DNA of 34,164 nt from CF-96 sp028287605 (GTDB lineage Bacteria; Chloroflexota; Dormibacteria; Aeolococcales; Aeolococcaceae), in contig JAXDLT010000114.1 in NCBI GenBank assembly GCA_034666465.1, positions 1 through 34,164 of the forward strand, read 5' to 3'. The notes under the pieces are model-generated. The model searched no databases. It was not told where the DNA came from and saw only the letters and a program-made list of their open reading frames with translations. This document shows positions 14,723 to 22,364 of this stretch, piece by piece. The stretch's first letter is position 1, and every line of letters begins with the position of its first letter. A program made the translations under genes and the position numbers.

Positions 14723-15580
14723 TCATTGGTCCACCCGGTCGGCGAAGGCGACGAAGCGGTGGTCGAAACCCCTGCTGCCGCGATAGCTTCCGGTGCACGT
14801 CATCAGGCTGAGATGCGACTGTCCACGGCTGCGTCCGTCGCCGGGACCTCCGTAGAAGCGCGCCGACACCGCCGGTGACCCGGCCTCGGCGTTCGTGTAC
14901 ACGTGGACGTCCGTCACCCGGTAGCGGATCGACTCTCCGCTGCTGAGCCGGATCACCACCACGGTTCCCGGGTTCACTCGCGAGAGGGTCCAGAACGCCG
15001 CCGGACGGCCGTCGAGATCGTCGAGATGGCCGCTGAGCGTGGCGGTGCCCGGCCTGCCGGGAATCGAGGTGCTCCGCAGCCAGAATGCCTGGTGCCACGT
15101 CGGATCGCCGGCGGGTCCCTGGGGAGCATCCATCGCCCCCTGCGGAGTCACCCCGACGGCGACGATGGGCACGTCGATTCCCACCGACGGCGCGAGCAGC
15201 TCCACCGGCTGGACCTCGTACTGCGTCAGCGTGGCGTTCCCCGATCCCAGCGGGGTCGACGCGGTGATGGTCTGCGTGCCCGGGGTGGTGGACGCCGTGA
15301 GCACGTCGGTCGCACGCCCGGCCGCGTCGGTGGACGCGGTGGCGGTGCTCAGCGACGCGTCACCGCTGCTGCGGAAGCTCACGGTGAGCCCCGGAACCGA
15401 CGGGGTGACCGTGGCCACGACCGTCGAGCGCATCCTGCCGTCCGCAGCGACGCGATCCGGGGTCAGCGACACCTGGACCGATGCGACGCCGAGGTCGGCG
15501 CGAGCGCGGGCCTCCCGTGGACTCGCACACACGCACGCGGCGATCAACACCGCGACCACCCAGGCCCACCGCATGCGCAT
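14723..15580 (-). CDS. Sortase with N-terminal Ig-like domain
   Basis: A 285-residue secreted protein. Residues 1-27 are a signal peptide. Residues about 30-118 look like an invasin/Big-type Ig domain (VQVSLTPDRVAADGRMRSTV ... SFRSSGDASLSTATASTDAAG). Residues about 125-285 are a sortase domain with His185 in SGHLDDLDG, catalytic Cys262 in LSLMTCTG and Arg275 in FDHRFVAFADRV. The sequence resembles class E/F sortases of high-GC Gram-positives. The extra Ig domain is not part of standard sortases and may act as a spacer in the wall. GGAGGG lies 9 nt before the ATG. The next gene encodes a LPATG protein. Confidence 0.88.
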   Translation of the reverse strand: MRMRWAWVVAVLIAACVCASPREARARADLGVASVQVSLTPDRVAADGRMRSTVVATVTPSVPGLTVSFRSSGDASLSTATASTDAAGRATDVLTASTTPGTQTITASTPLGSGNATLTQYEVQPVELLAPSVGIDVPIVAVGVTPQGAMDAPQGPAGDPTWHQAFWLRSTSIPGRPGTATLSGHLDDLDGRPAAFWTLSRVNPGTVVVIRLSSGESIRYRVTDVHVYTNAEAGSPAVSARFYGGPGDGRSRGQSHLSLMTCTGSYRGSRGFDHRFVAFADRVDQ

Positions 15581-15758
15581 CCTCTCGCTCCCTCCTCGTC
15601 CGTGTGGCGTCGACGGCGCCGGATCATAGCGACGGCATCGGGGGGGTCACAGGAGTCCGCTGTCGACCGCGCTCGTGGGTTGTGACACCGCCGCGTACGC
15701 GCTACCGTGCATCGCGCGGTGCCGGCGCACCGCGGCCGGCGACAGGGAGGACACGGGG

Positions 15759-16775
15759 ATGCAGACGCAGGGCTCTCTCGCGCGCAACAGCCTCGCGTCG
15801 CTTCTCCAGGACATGCAGTCGCAGCGCGCGACCGGCACGCTGGAGGTGACATCACCCGACGCGCGGTGCTCGCTCCATCTGCTCTTCGGTCACATCTTTC
15901 ACGCCGCCGGTGACTCCGGTCGAGGCGCGGAGGCGGTGATCGCCGCACTCTCCTGGGGCGAGGGCGAGTTCCGCTTCGATCCTCGCGCCACGCTGCCGCA
16001 CGACGAGACCATCACCGTGTCCACCGGCGACCTGATCGCCGAGGCGGATCGCCGGCGGCCGCGGCCGCCCCGGCCGGCGGACACCTGGCGGCCACCGGTG
16101 ACTCCACCGGTCGCGTCGCCGGTGACACCACCGGCGGTGCTGCCCGCCGCGCTGCCGGTGACGCCACCGATGGTGCTGCCGACCGCCGCCGCCACGCCGC
16201 GCAGGCTGTACCCGCTTCCCTCGGGGATACCGCTCTGCGCAGGTCTGAGCAGCGACCTGGTCGATCTCGACCGGCTGATGCGCACGCTCGAGAGCGACCG
16301 GCTCACCGGCTACCTGCGCCTGCAGACCAGGGACTTCACGGGTGTCCTGCTGCTCGCGCAGGGGCGGATCCTCGAGGCGTGGTGCGGCCCAGAGGCGCCA
16401 CTCCTCGGCGGTGACGCCCTGCAGCAGCTGCGCCGGCGCATGGACGCGGGCGACGGACGCCTCATGATCGTCGAGCTGAGCGCCGAGGCGGTGGTGGCAC
16501 TCACCCAGCTGCTCATCGCCCCGCCGCTCGCCACCGGGCTGCTCGGGCGCTTCGTCGACTTCCACCAGCTGCTCCAGTACCTCGGCGAGGAGCGGTTCGA
16601 CGGATCGGTCACGGTGGAGAGCGGCGCGGAGACCGGCATCGTCCTGCTGTTCCAGGGCGCGCTCGTCGGCGCGTACACGGCGTCGGAGCCCGACCTGAAC
16701 CCGTCGCCGCTGCCCATCGGCCGGCTCGCGACGCATCATCCCGCCCACATCGAGGTCAGGGGTCGAACTCCATGA
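15759..16775 (+). CDS. DUF4388 (PATAN)-type multi-domain protein
   Basis: A 338-residue cytoplasmic protein. ATG 15759 was chosen for GGGAGG 8 nt upstream. Residues 4-100 are a DUF4388 domain: LARNSLASLLQDMQSQRATG, LEVTSPDARCSLHLLFGHIFHA, then GEGEFRFDPRATLP. A Pro/Val/Thr linker (about residues 105-145, PVTPPVASPVTPPAVLP-like repeats) leads to two further copies: LMRTLESDRLTGYLRLQTRD...LLLAQGRILEAW and LLQYLGEERFDGSVTVESG...VLLFQGALVGAY. DUF4388/PATAN proteins commonly work in bacterial signalling and motility, but the partner here is not visible. A TACCGT -10-like box lies at 15703. Confidence 0.78.
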   Translation: MQTQGSLARNSLASLLQDMQSQRATGTLEVTSPDARCSLHLLFGHIFHAAGDSGRGAEAVIAALSWGEGEFRFDPRATLPHDETITVSTGDLIAEADRRRPRPPRPADTWRPPVTPPVASPVTPPAVLPAALPVTPPMVLPTAAATPRRLYPLPSGIPLCAGLSSDLVDLDRLMRTLESDRLTGYLRLQTRDFTGVLLLAQGRILEAWCGPEAPLLGGDALQQLRRRMDAGDGRLMIVELSAEAVVALTQLLIAPPLATGLLGRFVDFHQLLQYLGEERFDGSVTVESGAETGIVLLFQGALVGAYTASEPDLNPSPLPIGRLATHHPAHIEVRGRTP

Positions 16776-16840
16776 CGCTGTCACTCTGGTCGACACAACA
16801 GCTATCCATCGCACGTCATCGAGATCCATGGTGTCCACCC

Positions 16841-16901
16841 AGTTGACACCGCACTGTGAGTTGACGCCATCTGCGACCTGATCACCCCCAAAACCGCACT
16901 G
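16841..16901 (+). promoter_or_regulatory. Direct repeats in the leader of the Kelch/lipoprotein unit
   Basis: AGTTGAC occurs at 16841 and 16859 (18 bp apart), and ACCGCACTG at 16848 and 16893 (45 bp apart). The first TTGACA is a perfect -35 hexamer but lacks a good -10 at 17 bp. The layout suggests a regulator-binding region upstream of the gene at 16996. Confidence 0.35.
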
Positions 16902-16995
16902 GGAAGACTGCATACTGTGTGGCCCTGGAGCCTGGGAGAGCAGCGGGCGTGATGTGGCGCCATGCACCCGCGGCACCGCCTTCACACGAGCAGAG

Positions 16996-18165
16996 ATGAC
17001 CGACGAACTGAACGATGACGAGCGGTGGTTCGCCCACCTTCTCGCGTCGGTGCCCACGCCGGCGTCCCTCGGCGGTGCCGGGCCCCTGGTGCCCGCGAGA
17101 CCGGGCAGGGAGACGCGGAGTGCGGGACGGCTGAGCTTCGCCGTGCCTCTCCTGGTCGCGGTGGCGGTGATCAGCGCGGGCGTGGGCCTCACCCTCCCCC
17201 AGCTCCACGGCGGGCGGGCGCTGACGCCGGCCACCGCCGGCTCCCCGCCGGCGCGCTCCGAGGCGGCCCTCGCCGGTGACGACGTCCACCAGCTGGTGGT
17301 GCTCTTCGGCGGACGTGACGGCGATGGCGGGCTGCTGGGCGACACCTGGCTCTGGGACGGCAGCCACTGGTCGGAGCAGCATCCCGCGCACAGCCCGTCC
17401 GCCCGCCGCGCAGCGGCGATGTCCTCGGACCCGGACGACGGCGGAGTCCTGCTGCTCGGCGGCGTCGGGAGCAGCGGCCAGCCCGTCGGTGACAGCTGGA
17501 CGTGGAACGGCAGCGACTGGCAGCTCCTCCCCACCGCCGGTGGACCGACACCCCGGACCAACGCGGCGATGGCGTGGGATCCGATCGCCGGCGCCCTCGT
17601 CCTCTACGGCAGTCAGGGCGACACCACCGAGCCGGCCGGCACCACCTGGGTCCGGAAGGAGCGAGCGTGGCAGCGCCGCCACGACGACGTCGCACCGTCG
17701 GCGTGCACGTCGCCGATGGCCTTCGACGATGCCACCCGGGCTCTCGTCCTGGTCACCGGTCACGGCTGCGGCGCCGGCGCGGGCCTCACCTGGTCGTGGG
17801 CCGGAACCCTCTGGGCGCCGGAGCATCCCGCGGCGTCACCCCCGGCGGCCGACAGGGGCGTCCTCGCCTACGACCAGAGCAGCCAGCAGCTCGTGCTCTT
17901 CGTGCCGCCACCGGGGTCGGGCAGCCCCTGCGGGCTGACGTGGACCTGGGACGGGGCCGCCTGGACGCTCCGGGGCCCGTCGCTGCCCGCGAGCGCGGGG
18001 ATGGCGGTCGCGGATCCGGCCAGCCGGCGACCGCTGCTGCTGACCACCACCGGAGAGACCTGGTCGTGGGACGGCACGACCTGGCAGCCTCTCCAGGGCG
18101 GCACACCGCGGGCGGCCGAGGGTGCCGCCGCCCAGACGAAGGCATGCGCTGGGGTTCACCGATGA
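16996..18165 (+). CDS. Membrane-anchored Kelch/galactose-oxidase-like beta-propeller protein
   Basis: A 389-residue protein. ATG 16996 (MTDELNDDERWFAHLLASV) looks like the natural start; GTG 16954 is an alternative. A cytoplasmic tail of about 45 residues is followed by a membrane helix (LSFAVPLLVAVAVISAGVGL). The outer part holds at least five Kelch-like blades with repeating LVVLFGG...GDTWLWDGSHW, VLLLGG...DSWTWNGSDW, LVLYG...TTWV, TWSWAGTLW, TWTWDGAAW and TWSWDGTTW. The stop overlaps the next possible ATG by ATGA, so it is coupled to the binding lipoprotein. The short acidic N-terminus recalls anti-sigma-type tails, but no zinc motif is seen. Confidence 0.75.
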   Translation: MTDELNDDERWFAHLLASVPTPASLGGAGPLVPARPGRETRSAGRLSFAVPLLVAVAVISAGVGLTLPQLHGGRALTPATAGSPPARSEAALAGDDVHQLVVLFGGRDGDGGLLGDTWLWDGSHWSEQHPAHSPSARRAAAMSSDPDDGGVLLLGGVGSSGQPVGDSWTWNGSDWQLLPTAGGPTPRTNAAMAWDPIAGALVLYGSQGDTTEPAGTTWVRKERAWQRRHDDVAPSACTSPMAFDDATRALVLVTGHGCGAGAGLTWSWAGTLWAPEHPAASPPAADRGVLAYDQSSQQLVLFVPPPGSGSPCGLTWTWDGAAWTLRGPSLPASAGMAVADPASRRPLLLTTTGETWSWDGTTWQPLQGGTPRAAEGAAAQTKACAGVHR

Positions 18166-18188
18166 AGATGAAAGGGAGGTCCAACCGG

Positions 18189-19664
18189 ATGAGGCTGTCG
18201 AGCGCTCTGGTGCTCACGATGTTCGCGGTCACGGCCGCGGGGTGCGGTGGCGATCTGTCGTCTCAGGCAGGACTCTCGTCCCGCTACCCGCAGTGCCTGC
18301 AGAAGAGCCAGGAGCTCTACGACTATCTCCGCACGGGCGTCGATCACTCCGCCGGTCACACGATGGACCTCGGCATGGCCGATCGCAGGGCCGACATCCT
18401 GTACGCGCCGCCGGATGCCCAGGACGGACTGATGCGCGCCGAGGCGGAGCGCGGGATCCTCGACTGCGAGAAGGCGGTGAGCGAGGGCCGGGTGCCGCTG
18501 CTCGCCCCGAGCACCAACCTTCCGGTGGGGCCCGGGGTCACGGCGAGCACCATCACGCTCGGGCTGCTGACCGACTTCACCGGTTCCTTCAAGGGGCTCG
18601 GGAAGGCCATCTCGCAGGGCACCGAGCTGTTCTGGGAGGACCAGAACAAGGCCGGCGGCGTCTGCGCCCGCAAGGTCGACCTCATGGTCAAGGACCACGG
18701 GTACAACGTCCAGAACGCGGTCGGTCTCTACGCCCAGATCAAGGACCGGGTGCTCGCCTTCCAGCAGCTCCTGGGGTCGCCGGAGACGGCGGCGCTGCTC
18801 AACAAGATCGCGATCGACGGCGTGCTCACCCAGCCGGTGTCCTGGTCGTCGCTGCTCCTCTCCAATCCCTACGTGGTCATGAGCGGCACCACCTACGACC
18901 TGGAGATGATCAACGCGGTCGACTGGCTGATGAAGCACAAGGGGATGAAGCCCGGCGACAAGCTCGGCCACATCTATCTCGAGGGGGAGTACGGGGAGAA
19001 CGCGCTCTCGGGCAGCCGGGAGGCGGCGGGTGCCAACGGCCTGGGACTGGTCGAGGGAAAGGTCCTCACCAGCCAGACCGACATGTCCGGGCCGATGCAG
19101 GCGATGAAGGCCGCGGGTGCGCGGTACGTCCTCATGACCGTCACCCCGACGCAGCTCGCGTCCGCGGCGGCGTTCGTCGCCGCCACCAACACCGACGTGA
19201 CCGTCATCGGCAGCAACCCGACCTTCCTCCCCTCCCTGCTCGATGCGCCGGCCAGCCGCACCGCGCTGGAGCAGCGGTTCTACGTGGTCGCGTCCAACGC
19301 CTCCTTCTCGAGCACCGCACAGATCCCGACCAGGGTCCGCGTCGAGTACGAGGCCGCCCACCCCGGCGAGGTGTACAACAGCGGCGCGATGTACGGGTAT
19401 GGGCAGGGCGAGATCATGTTCAAGGTGCTCGACGCCGCATGCGTCGCCGGGTCCCTGACCCGCCCCGCACTGCTGCAGGCGTTCCAGAAGATCAGCAGCG
19501 TCGACACCAAGGGGCTCATCGCCCCGCTCGACTACTCGCGACCCGGTCAGCCACCGGCACGAGCGGTCTACATCATGCAGCCGGACCACCTCCAGCCCGG
19601 CGGGCTCAAGGTGGTCGAGGACCTCTTCTCCTCCTTCGAGGCGCAGGCCTTCCGCCGGACGTAG
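18189..19664 (+). CDS. Lipoprotein, type I periplasmic-binding (branched-chain amino-acid ABC type)
   Basis: A 491-residue protein from ATG 18189 (GGGAGG 9 nt upstream; an in-frame ATG at 18162 overlaps the previous stop). The signal peptide ends in the lipobox VTAAGC, so Cys19 is lipidated. Residues about 120-480 are a Peripla_BP_6-type ligand-binding fold: ITLGLLTDFTGSFKGLGKAI, GTELFWEDQNKAGGV, VDLMVKDHGYNVQNAV, and later VIGSNPTFLPSLLDAP. Such proteins usually feed Leu/Ile/Val, amide or urea to ABC transporters, but no permease or ATPase is adjacent. About 95 residues before the fold (YPQCLQKSQELYDYLRTG...) are extra. The ligand is unknown. Confidence 0.85.
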   Translation: MRLSSALVLTMFAVTAAGCGGDLSSQAGLSSRYPQCLQKSQELYDYLRTGVDHSAGHTMDLGMADRRADILYAPPDAQDGLMRAEAERGILDCEKAVSEGRVPLLAPSTNLPVGPGVTASTITLGLLTDFTGSFKGLGKAISQGTELFWEDQNKAGGVCARKVDLMVKDHGYNVQNAVGLYAQIKDRVLAFQQLLGSPETAALLNKIAIDGVLTQPVSWSSLLLSNPYVVMSGTTYDLEMINAVDWLMKHKGMKPGDKLGHIYLEGEYGENALSGSREAAGANGLGLVEGKVLTSQTDMSGPMQAMKAAGARYVLMTVTPTQLASAAAFVAATNTDVTVIGSNPTFLPSLLDAPASRTALEQRFYVVASNASFSSTAQIPTRVRVEYEAAHPGEVYNSGAMYGYGQGEIMFKVLDAACVAGSLTRPALLQAFQKISSVDTKGLIAPLDYSRPGQPPARAVYIMQPDHLQPGGLKVVEDLFSSFEAQAFRRT

Positions 19665-19684
19665 TGGTCAGCCCCGCTGACCAC
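19664..19684. terminator. Hairpin at the lipoprotein stop codon
   Basis: GTGGTCAG, CCCCG loop, CTGACCAC: a perfect 8-bp stem beginning at the last base of the TAG stop. Confidence 0.6.
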
Positions 19685-19687
19685 CTT

Positions 19688-19725
19688 CTCCCCATCCTCG
19701 GGGGCTATCCGCCGAGGATGGGGAG
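19688..19725. terminator. Strong bidirectional hairpin between convergent genes
   Basis: CTCCCCATCCTCGG and CCGAGGATGGGGAG form a perfect 14-bp stem with a 10-nt loop. The right arm encodes the last residues (LPILGG) of the convergent minus-strand gene, and the loop holds its stop. Confidence 0.7.
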
Positions 19726-20499
19726 GGTGAAGTGGAAGCGCGCCTCGCTGCTGCTGGCGAACTCGTTGCGCACCGTCGCCAGCCCCTTCTCCTGCAGGCG
19801 ATCCGCCCAGAAGCCCACCACGAAGTCGCTCTCGGGCTCGCGGCGGAGGTAGCGCTCGTAGAGGAGCCGCGCGACCTGCTCCGGCGGGGCATTGAGCAAC
19901 GCCGATGCGGGCACCGGTCCTGCGTTCACCCAGAAGTCGAGGAGGCTGGCCTGTGCCCCGGGGCCGGTCCCGTCCCCGACCGCCTGGGCGAGGATGAGCT
20001 GGCCTCCGTTGGTCCAGACGATTCTCGGCACTCCCAGGTCGAGGAAGCAGAGGAGATGGCCGGAGGCGTCGGACCGCGGCTGCGTCTGGCCTGCGGTGGG
20101 ATAGCCGGATGTGGCCCGGAAGTTCGGGCTCACCGCGCAGGGGCCCGGAGGCACGCCCTCCCCCCGGGCCTGCACCGTGAGCACGCGCTGGAAGTGGGCC
20201 TCGAGGTCGGCGAAGTTGGCGAACTGCTGGTAGCTCAGCGCGACCGCACCCGGGTGGTCGGCGCCGACCAGGCAGGTCACGCCGGCGACGGCGAGACCCT
20301 GGACGAAGCGGTGACAGCCGTGGAGGAAACCCGGGAGGGTGGCGAGCAGCGCACGCTCTCCCGCGTTGGGGTAGGCGACGGTGGACGCGAAGGAGGACGG
20401 CGATCCCCGCTCGGCGTCGATCGCCGTGGCCAGCCCCAGCCCCACGGCGATGGCGGCGGCGCCGGTCAGCGCGCGCTGGCGTTGCGACCTGATGCGCAT
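19705..20499 (-). CDS. Secreted DUF4214-containing protein
   Basis: A 264-residue protein with a signal peptide (RALTGAAAIAVGLGLATAID). The middle has four Cys (GCHRF, VTCLVG, PGPCAV, LLCFLDLG) that could form disulfides and a conserved-looking domain I do not recognise. The last 55 residues match a DUF4214 repeat: LLYERYLRREPESDFVVGFW, then LQEKGLATVRNEFASSSEARF. DUF4214 repeats are common on bacterial exoproteins; the S53 peptidase at 26529 has several. A 43-residue signal-peptide-like ORF lies 19 nt upstream. Confidence 0.7.
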   Translation of the reverse strand: MRIRSQRQRALTGAAAIAVGLGLATAIDAERGSPSSFASTVAYPNAGERALLATLPGFLHGCHRFVQGLAVAGVTCLVGADHPGAVALSYQQFANFADLEAHFQRVLTVQARGEGVPPGPCAVSPNFRATSGYPTAGQTQPRSDASGHLLCFLDLGVPRIVWTNGGQLILAQAVGDGTGPGAQASLLDFWVNAGPVPASALLNAPPEQVARLLYERYLRREPESDFVVGFWADRLQEKGLATVRNEFASSSEARFHFTLPILGG

Positions 20500-20518
20500 C
20501 AGGGACTCGTACCTCTTT

Positions 20519-20650
20519 TCACCGCCCGCCGTCCACTGCGGACGCGCTCAGCACGGCTCCGCGAGCCGGGGCGGCCTGCGGCGCCCACGATGCGCTCACG
20601 ACCACGCCGGCTCCGACGACGGAGATCAGCCGCCTGCGGGACGCGCCCAT
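20519..20650 (-). CDS. Small signal-peptide-like ORF
   Basis: Reading from ATG 20648-20650 gives 43 residues: MGASRRRLISVVGAGVVVSA followed by SWAPQAAPARGAVLSASAVDGGR. A GGAGGAGAGG purine tract immediately precedes the ATG, an exceptionally strong ribosome site. The twin basic start and hydrophobic stretch resemble a signal peptide (the RRR..IS pattern is only Tat-like). It ends 19 nt before the DUF4214 gene and could be a secreted peptide or a translational leader. Confidence 0.45.
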   Translation of the reverse strand: MGASRRRLISVVGAGVVVSASWAPQAAPARGAVLSASAVDGGR

Positions 20651-20867
20651 CCTCTCCTCCTCTCCTCCTCGACACGGACGCCCGTCATGGTGCGAGCCCC
20701 GGTGGCCCGAGTGCAATCGCGCGTGTGTGCTGCACCTGCATCATTTCGTCGTCGGGCCTCGCCGATGCCGGCAGGACGTCGTGCGGGTATTGGCAATCGG
20801 CCCGGCAGGCGATAGGCTTCCGCGTCGCACAGCAGTCACGGCCGCTCGTGAGCTCGAGGAGGTCGGC

Positions 20868-21140
20868 ATGCGACCACACATCGCCGTTCCGCATGACGTT
20901 CAGCGCTGTCCCTTCTTCACCCGCGTCCTCCGCCCCTTCGAGGCCATGCCGGCCTGCCCCGGGTACGACCCCCAGTGGCTTCCCGTGCGCACGCCGCACG
21001 CGGACCCGCACTCACCGCAGGCCACATCCTGCTGGCACCTGGCCGCCGACACGGTGCGGTGGTTCCGGGTTCCCGCCTGCCACCACCCCGAGGCGGAGCG
21101 CATCGTGGAAGCCGCGCGCGAGGTGGCCTGCAGGGTGTGA
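20868..21140 (+). CDS. Cys/His-containing small protein, unknown
   Basis: A 90-residue protein; ATG 20868 is chosen for AGGAGG 5 nt upstream. Conserved-looking Cys and His positions (RCPFFTRVL, PACPGYDP, TSCWHLAAD, VPACHHPEAE) suggest a small metal- or disulfide-stabilised domain. No signal peptide and no known family. It stands alone between the divergent-promoter spacer at 20651-20867 and the convergent phosphoesterase. Confidence 0.6.
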   Translation: MRPHIAVPHDVQRCPFFTRVLRPFEAMPACPGYDPQWLPVRTPHADPHSPQATSCWHLAADTVRWFRVPACHHPEAERIVEAAREVACRV

Positions 21141-21196
21141 TTCCGCCGGGGCTCCGTCCGTGAGCGCAGAGCGACCGGACAGGACCGCCGCCGGTG

Positions 21197-22237
21197 TCAG
21201 CGCTGTGGCTGGGCCGCGGTCCGGTGGGTCGCGCCGCGGTGGCCGGTGGCGCCTCCGGCCGGGGCGGACGAGGGTGGCGACAGCCGGGTCTGGGTGAGGT
21301 CGTAGGTGTCGCTCAGCGCCGTCTCCGCCGCAGCCTGGGTCCGCGGGTTGGTCGGCGGCAGGCCGTAGAGCCGCTCCTGGTAGGCGACGATGCTGGTGTG
21401 CGACGCCTGCACGTGCGAGACGTGCCGCGGCCTGGCGTACGGGCCGACCACGATCATCGGCACCCGCGAGCCCATGCGGTACGGCCCGTCGGCGTCGGAC
21501 TCGAGCACGGGGGGGTCGACGTGGTCGGCCCACCCGCCCCAGTCGTCGAAGGTGATGAGCATCAGGACGTCGTCCCAGAGCGGCCCGCCGTCGGCGCGCC
21601 TGCCGTGGGCGACGGCGAGCACCTGCTCGTGGAGCCACTGCTCGGACGCGGCCATGCTGCTGCCGCGCCCGGGATGGAAGTCGCGTCCCGCCGGGCCGAA
21701 GACGTAGCTGACGTCGGGCAGGGTGCCGTTGGCGGCATCGGTGGCGAGCTGTGCGTAGGGGTGCACGTTGGCGTGCATCGCGGGGTCGGTGTAGTACTGG
21801 AACGCGAAGCCGTGACCGTAGTTGGCCCAGGTCCTGCCGGCACGGTCGAGGCCGACCATCACGCCGGGACGGGTGAGGAAGGGGGCGGTGCCGCGGTGCG
21901 GGTTGCTGGTCGAGCCACCGGCGTCGGCGCCGATGGCGAAGGCGTGGTTGGGAAAGGAGTTGGCGCCGACGTCCGAGAAGTAGCGGTCGCAGACGGTGTA
22001 CTCGTCCATCAGGCCGTACATCAGGGGGAGCTGGGCGCGGCTGTAGCGCTCGCGCACGGCGAGATTCGCGCGGTTCAGCCAGGTCGTGCGGTCGTGCGGC
22101 TGGTCGGGATGCGCGTCGGCCGCCTGGGCGAGCGAGGTGTCCCCGTCGAACCCGGCGACGTCGCTGCAGAGGTTGTCCGCCGTGTGGTTCTCCATGAAGA
22201 ACACGACGAGCTTGGACGGCTGTGTGGCGGCGGTCAT
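21197..22237 (-). CDS. PF04185-type phosphoesterase (phospholipase C/acid phosphatase family)
   Basis: A 346-residue protein with AGGAGG 6 nt before its ATG. Motifs of the phosphoesterase/phospholipase C family are present: VVFFMENHTADN (residues 11-22, the metal-binding Glu-Asn), YTVCDRYFSDVGANSFPNHA, and ITFDDWGGWADHVDPP with the metal-binding Asp-Asp and Asp-His. Members hydrolyse phospholipids or phosphomonoesters. Known relatives are usually secreted, but no signal peptide is visible here, which is unusual. The C-terminal 30 residues are Pro/Ala/Gly-rich and probably disordered. It is divergent from the DyP peroxidase, sharing a 127-bp spacer. Confidence 0.82.
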   Translation of the reverse strand: MTAATQPSKLVVFFMENHTADNLCSDVAGFDGDTSLAQAADAHPDQPHDRTTWLNRANLAVRERYSRAQLPLMYGLMDEYTVCDRYFSDVGANSFPNHAFAIGADAGGSTSNPHRGTAPFLTRPGVMVGLDRAGRTWANYGHGFAFQYYTDPAMHANVHPYAQLATDAANGTLPDVSYVFGPAGRDFHPGRGSSMAASEQWLHEQVLAVAHGRRADGGPLWDDVLMLITFDDWGGWADHVDPPVLESDADGPYRMGSRVPMIVVGPYARPRHVSHVQASHTSIVAYQERLYGLPPTNPRTQAAAETALSDTYDLTQTRLSPPSSAPAGGATGHRGATHRTAAQPQR

Positions 22238-22364
22238 CCCACCCCTCCTGCGGAGATCGATCCTGGGGGGCCATCATGGCCCAGGCGTCCCCCGGCGGCC
22301 GGGGAAGGGGTGGTGATGAGGGGGTTGTGAGGGGGTCTCGGGCACGACACAGGAGGTCATCGGG

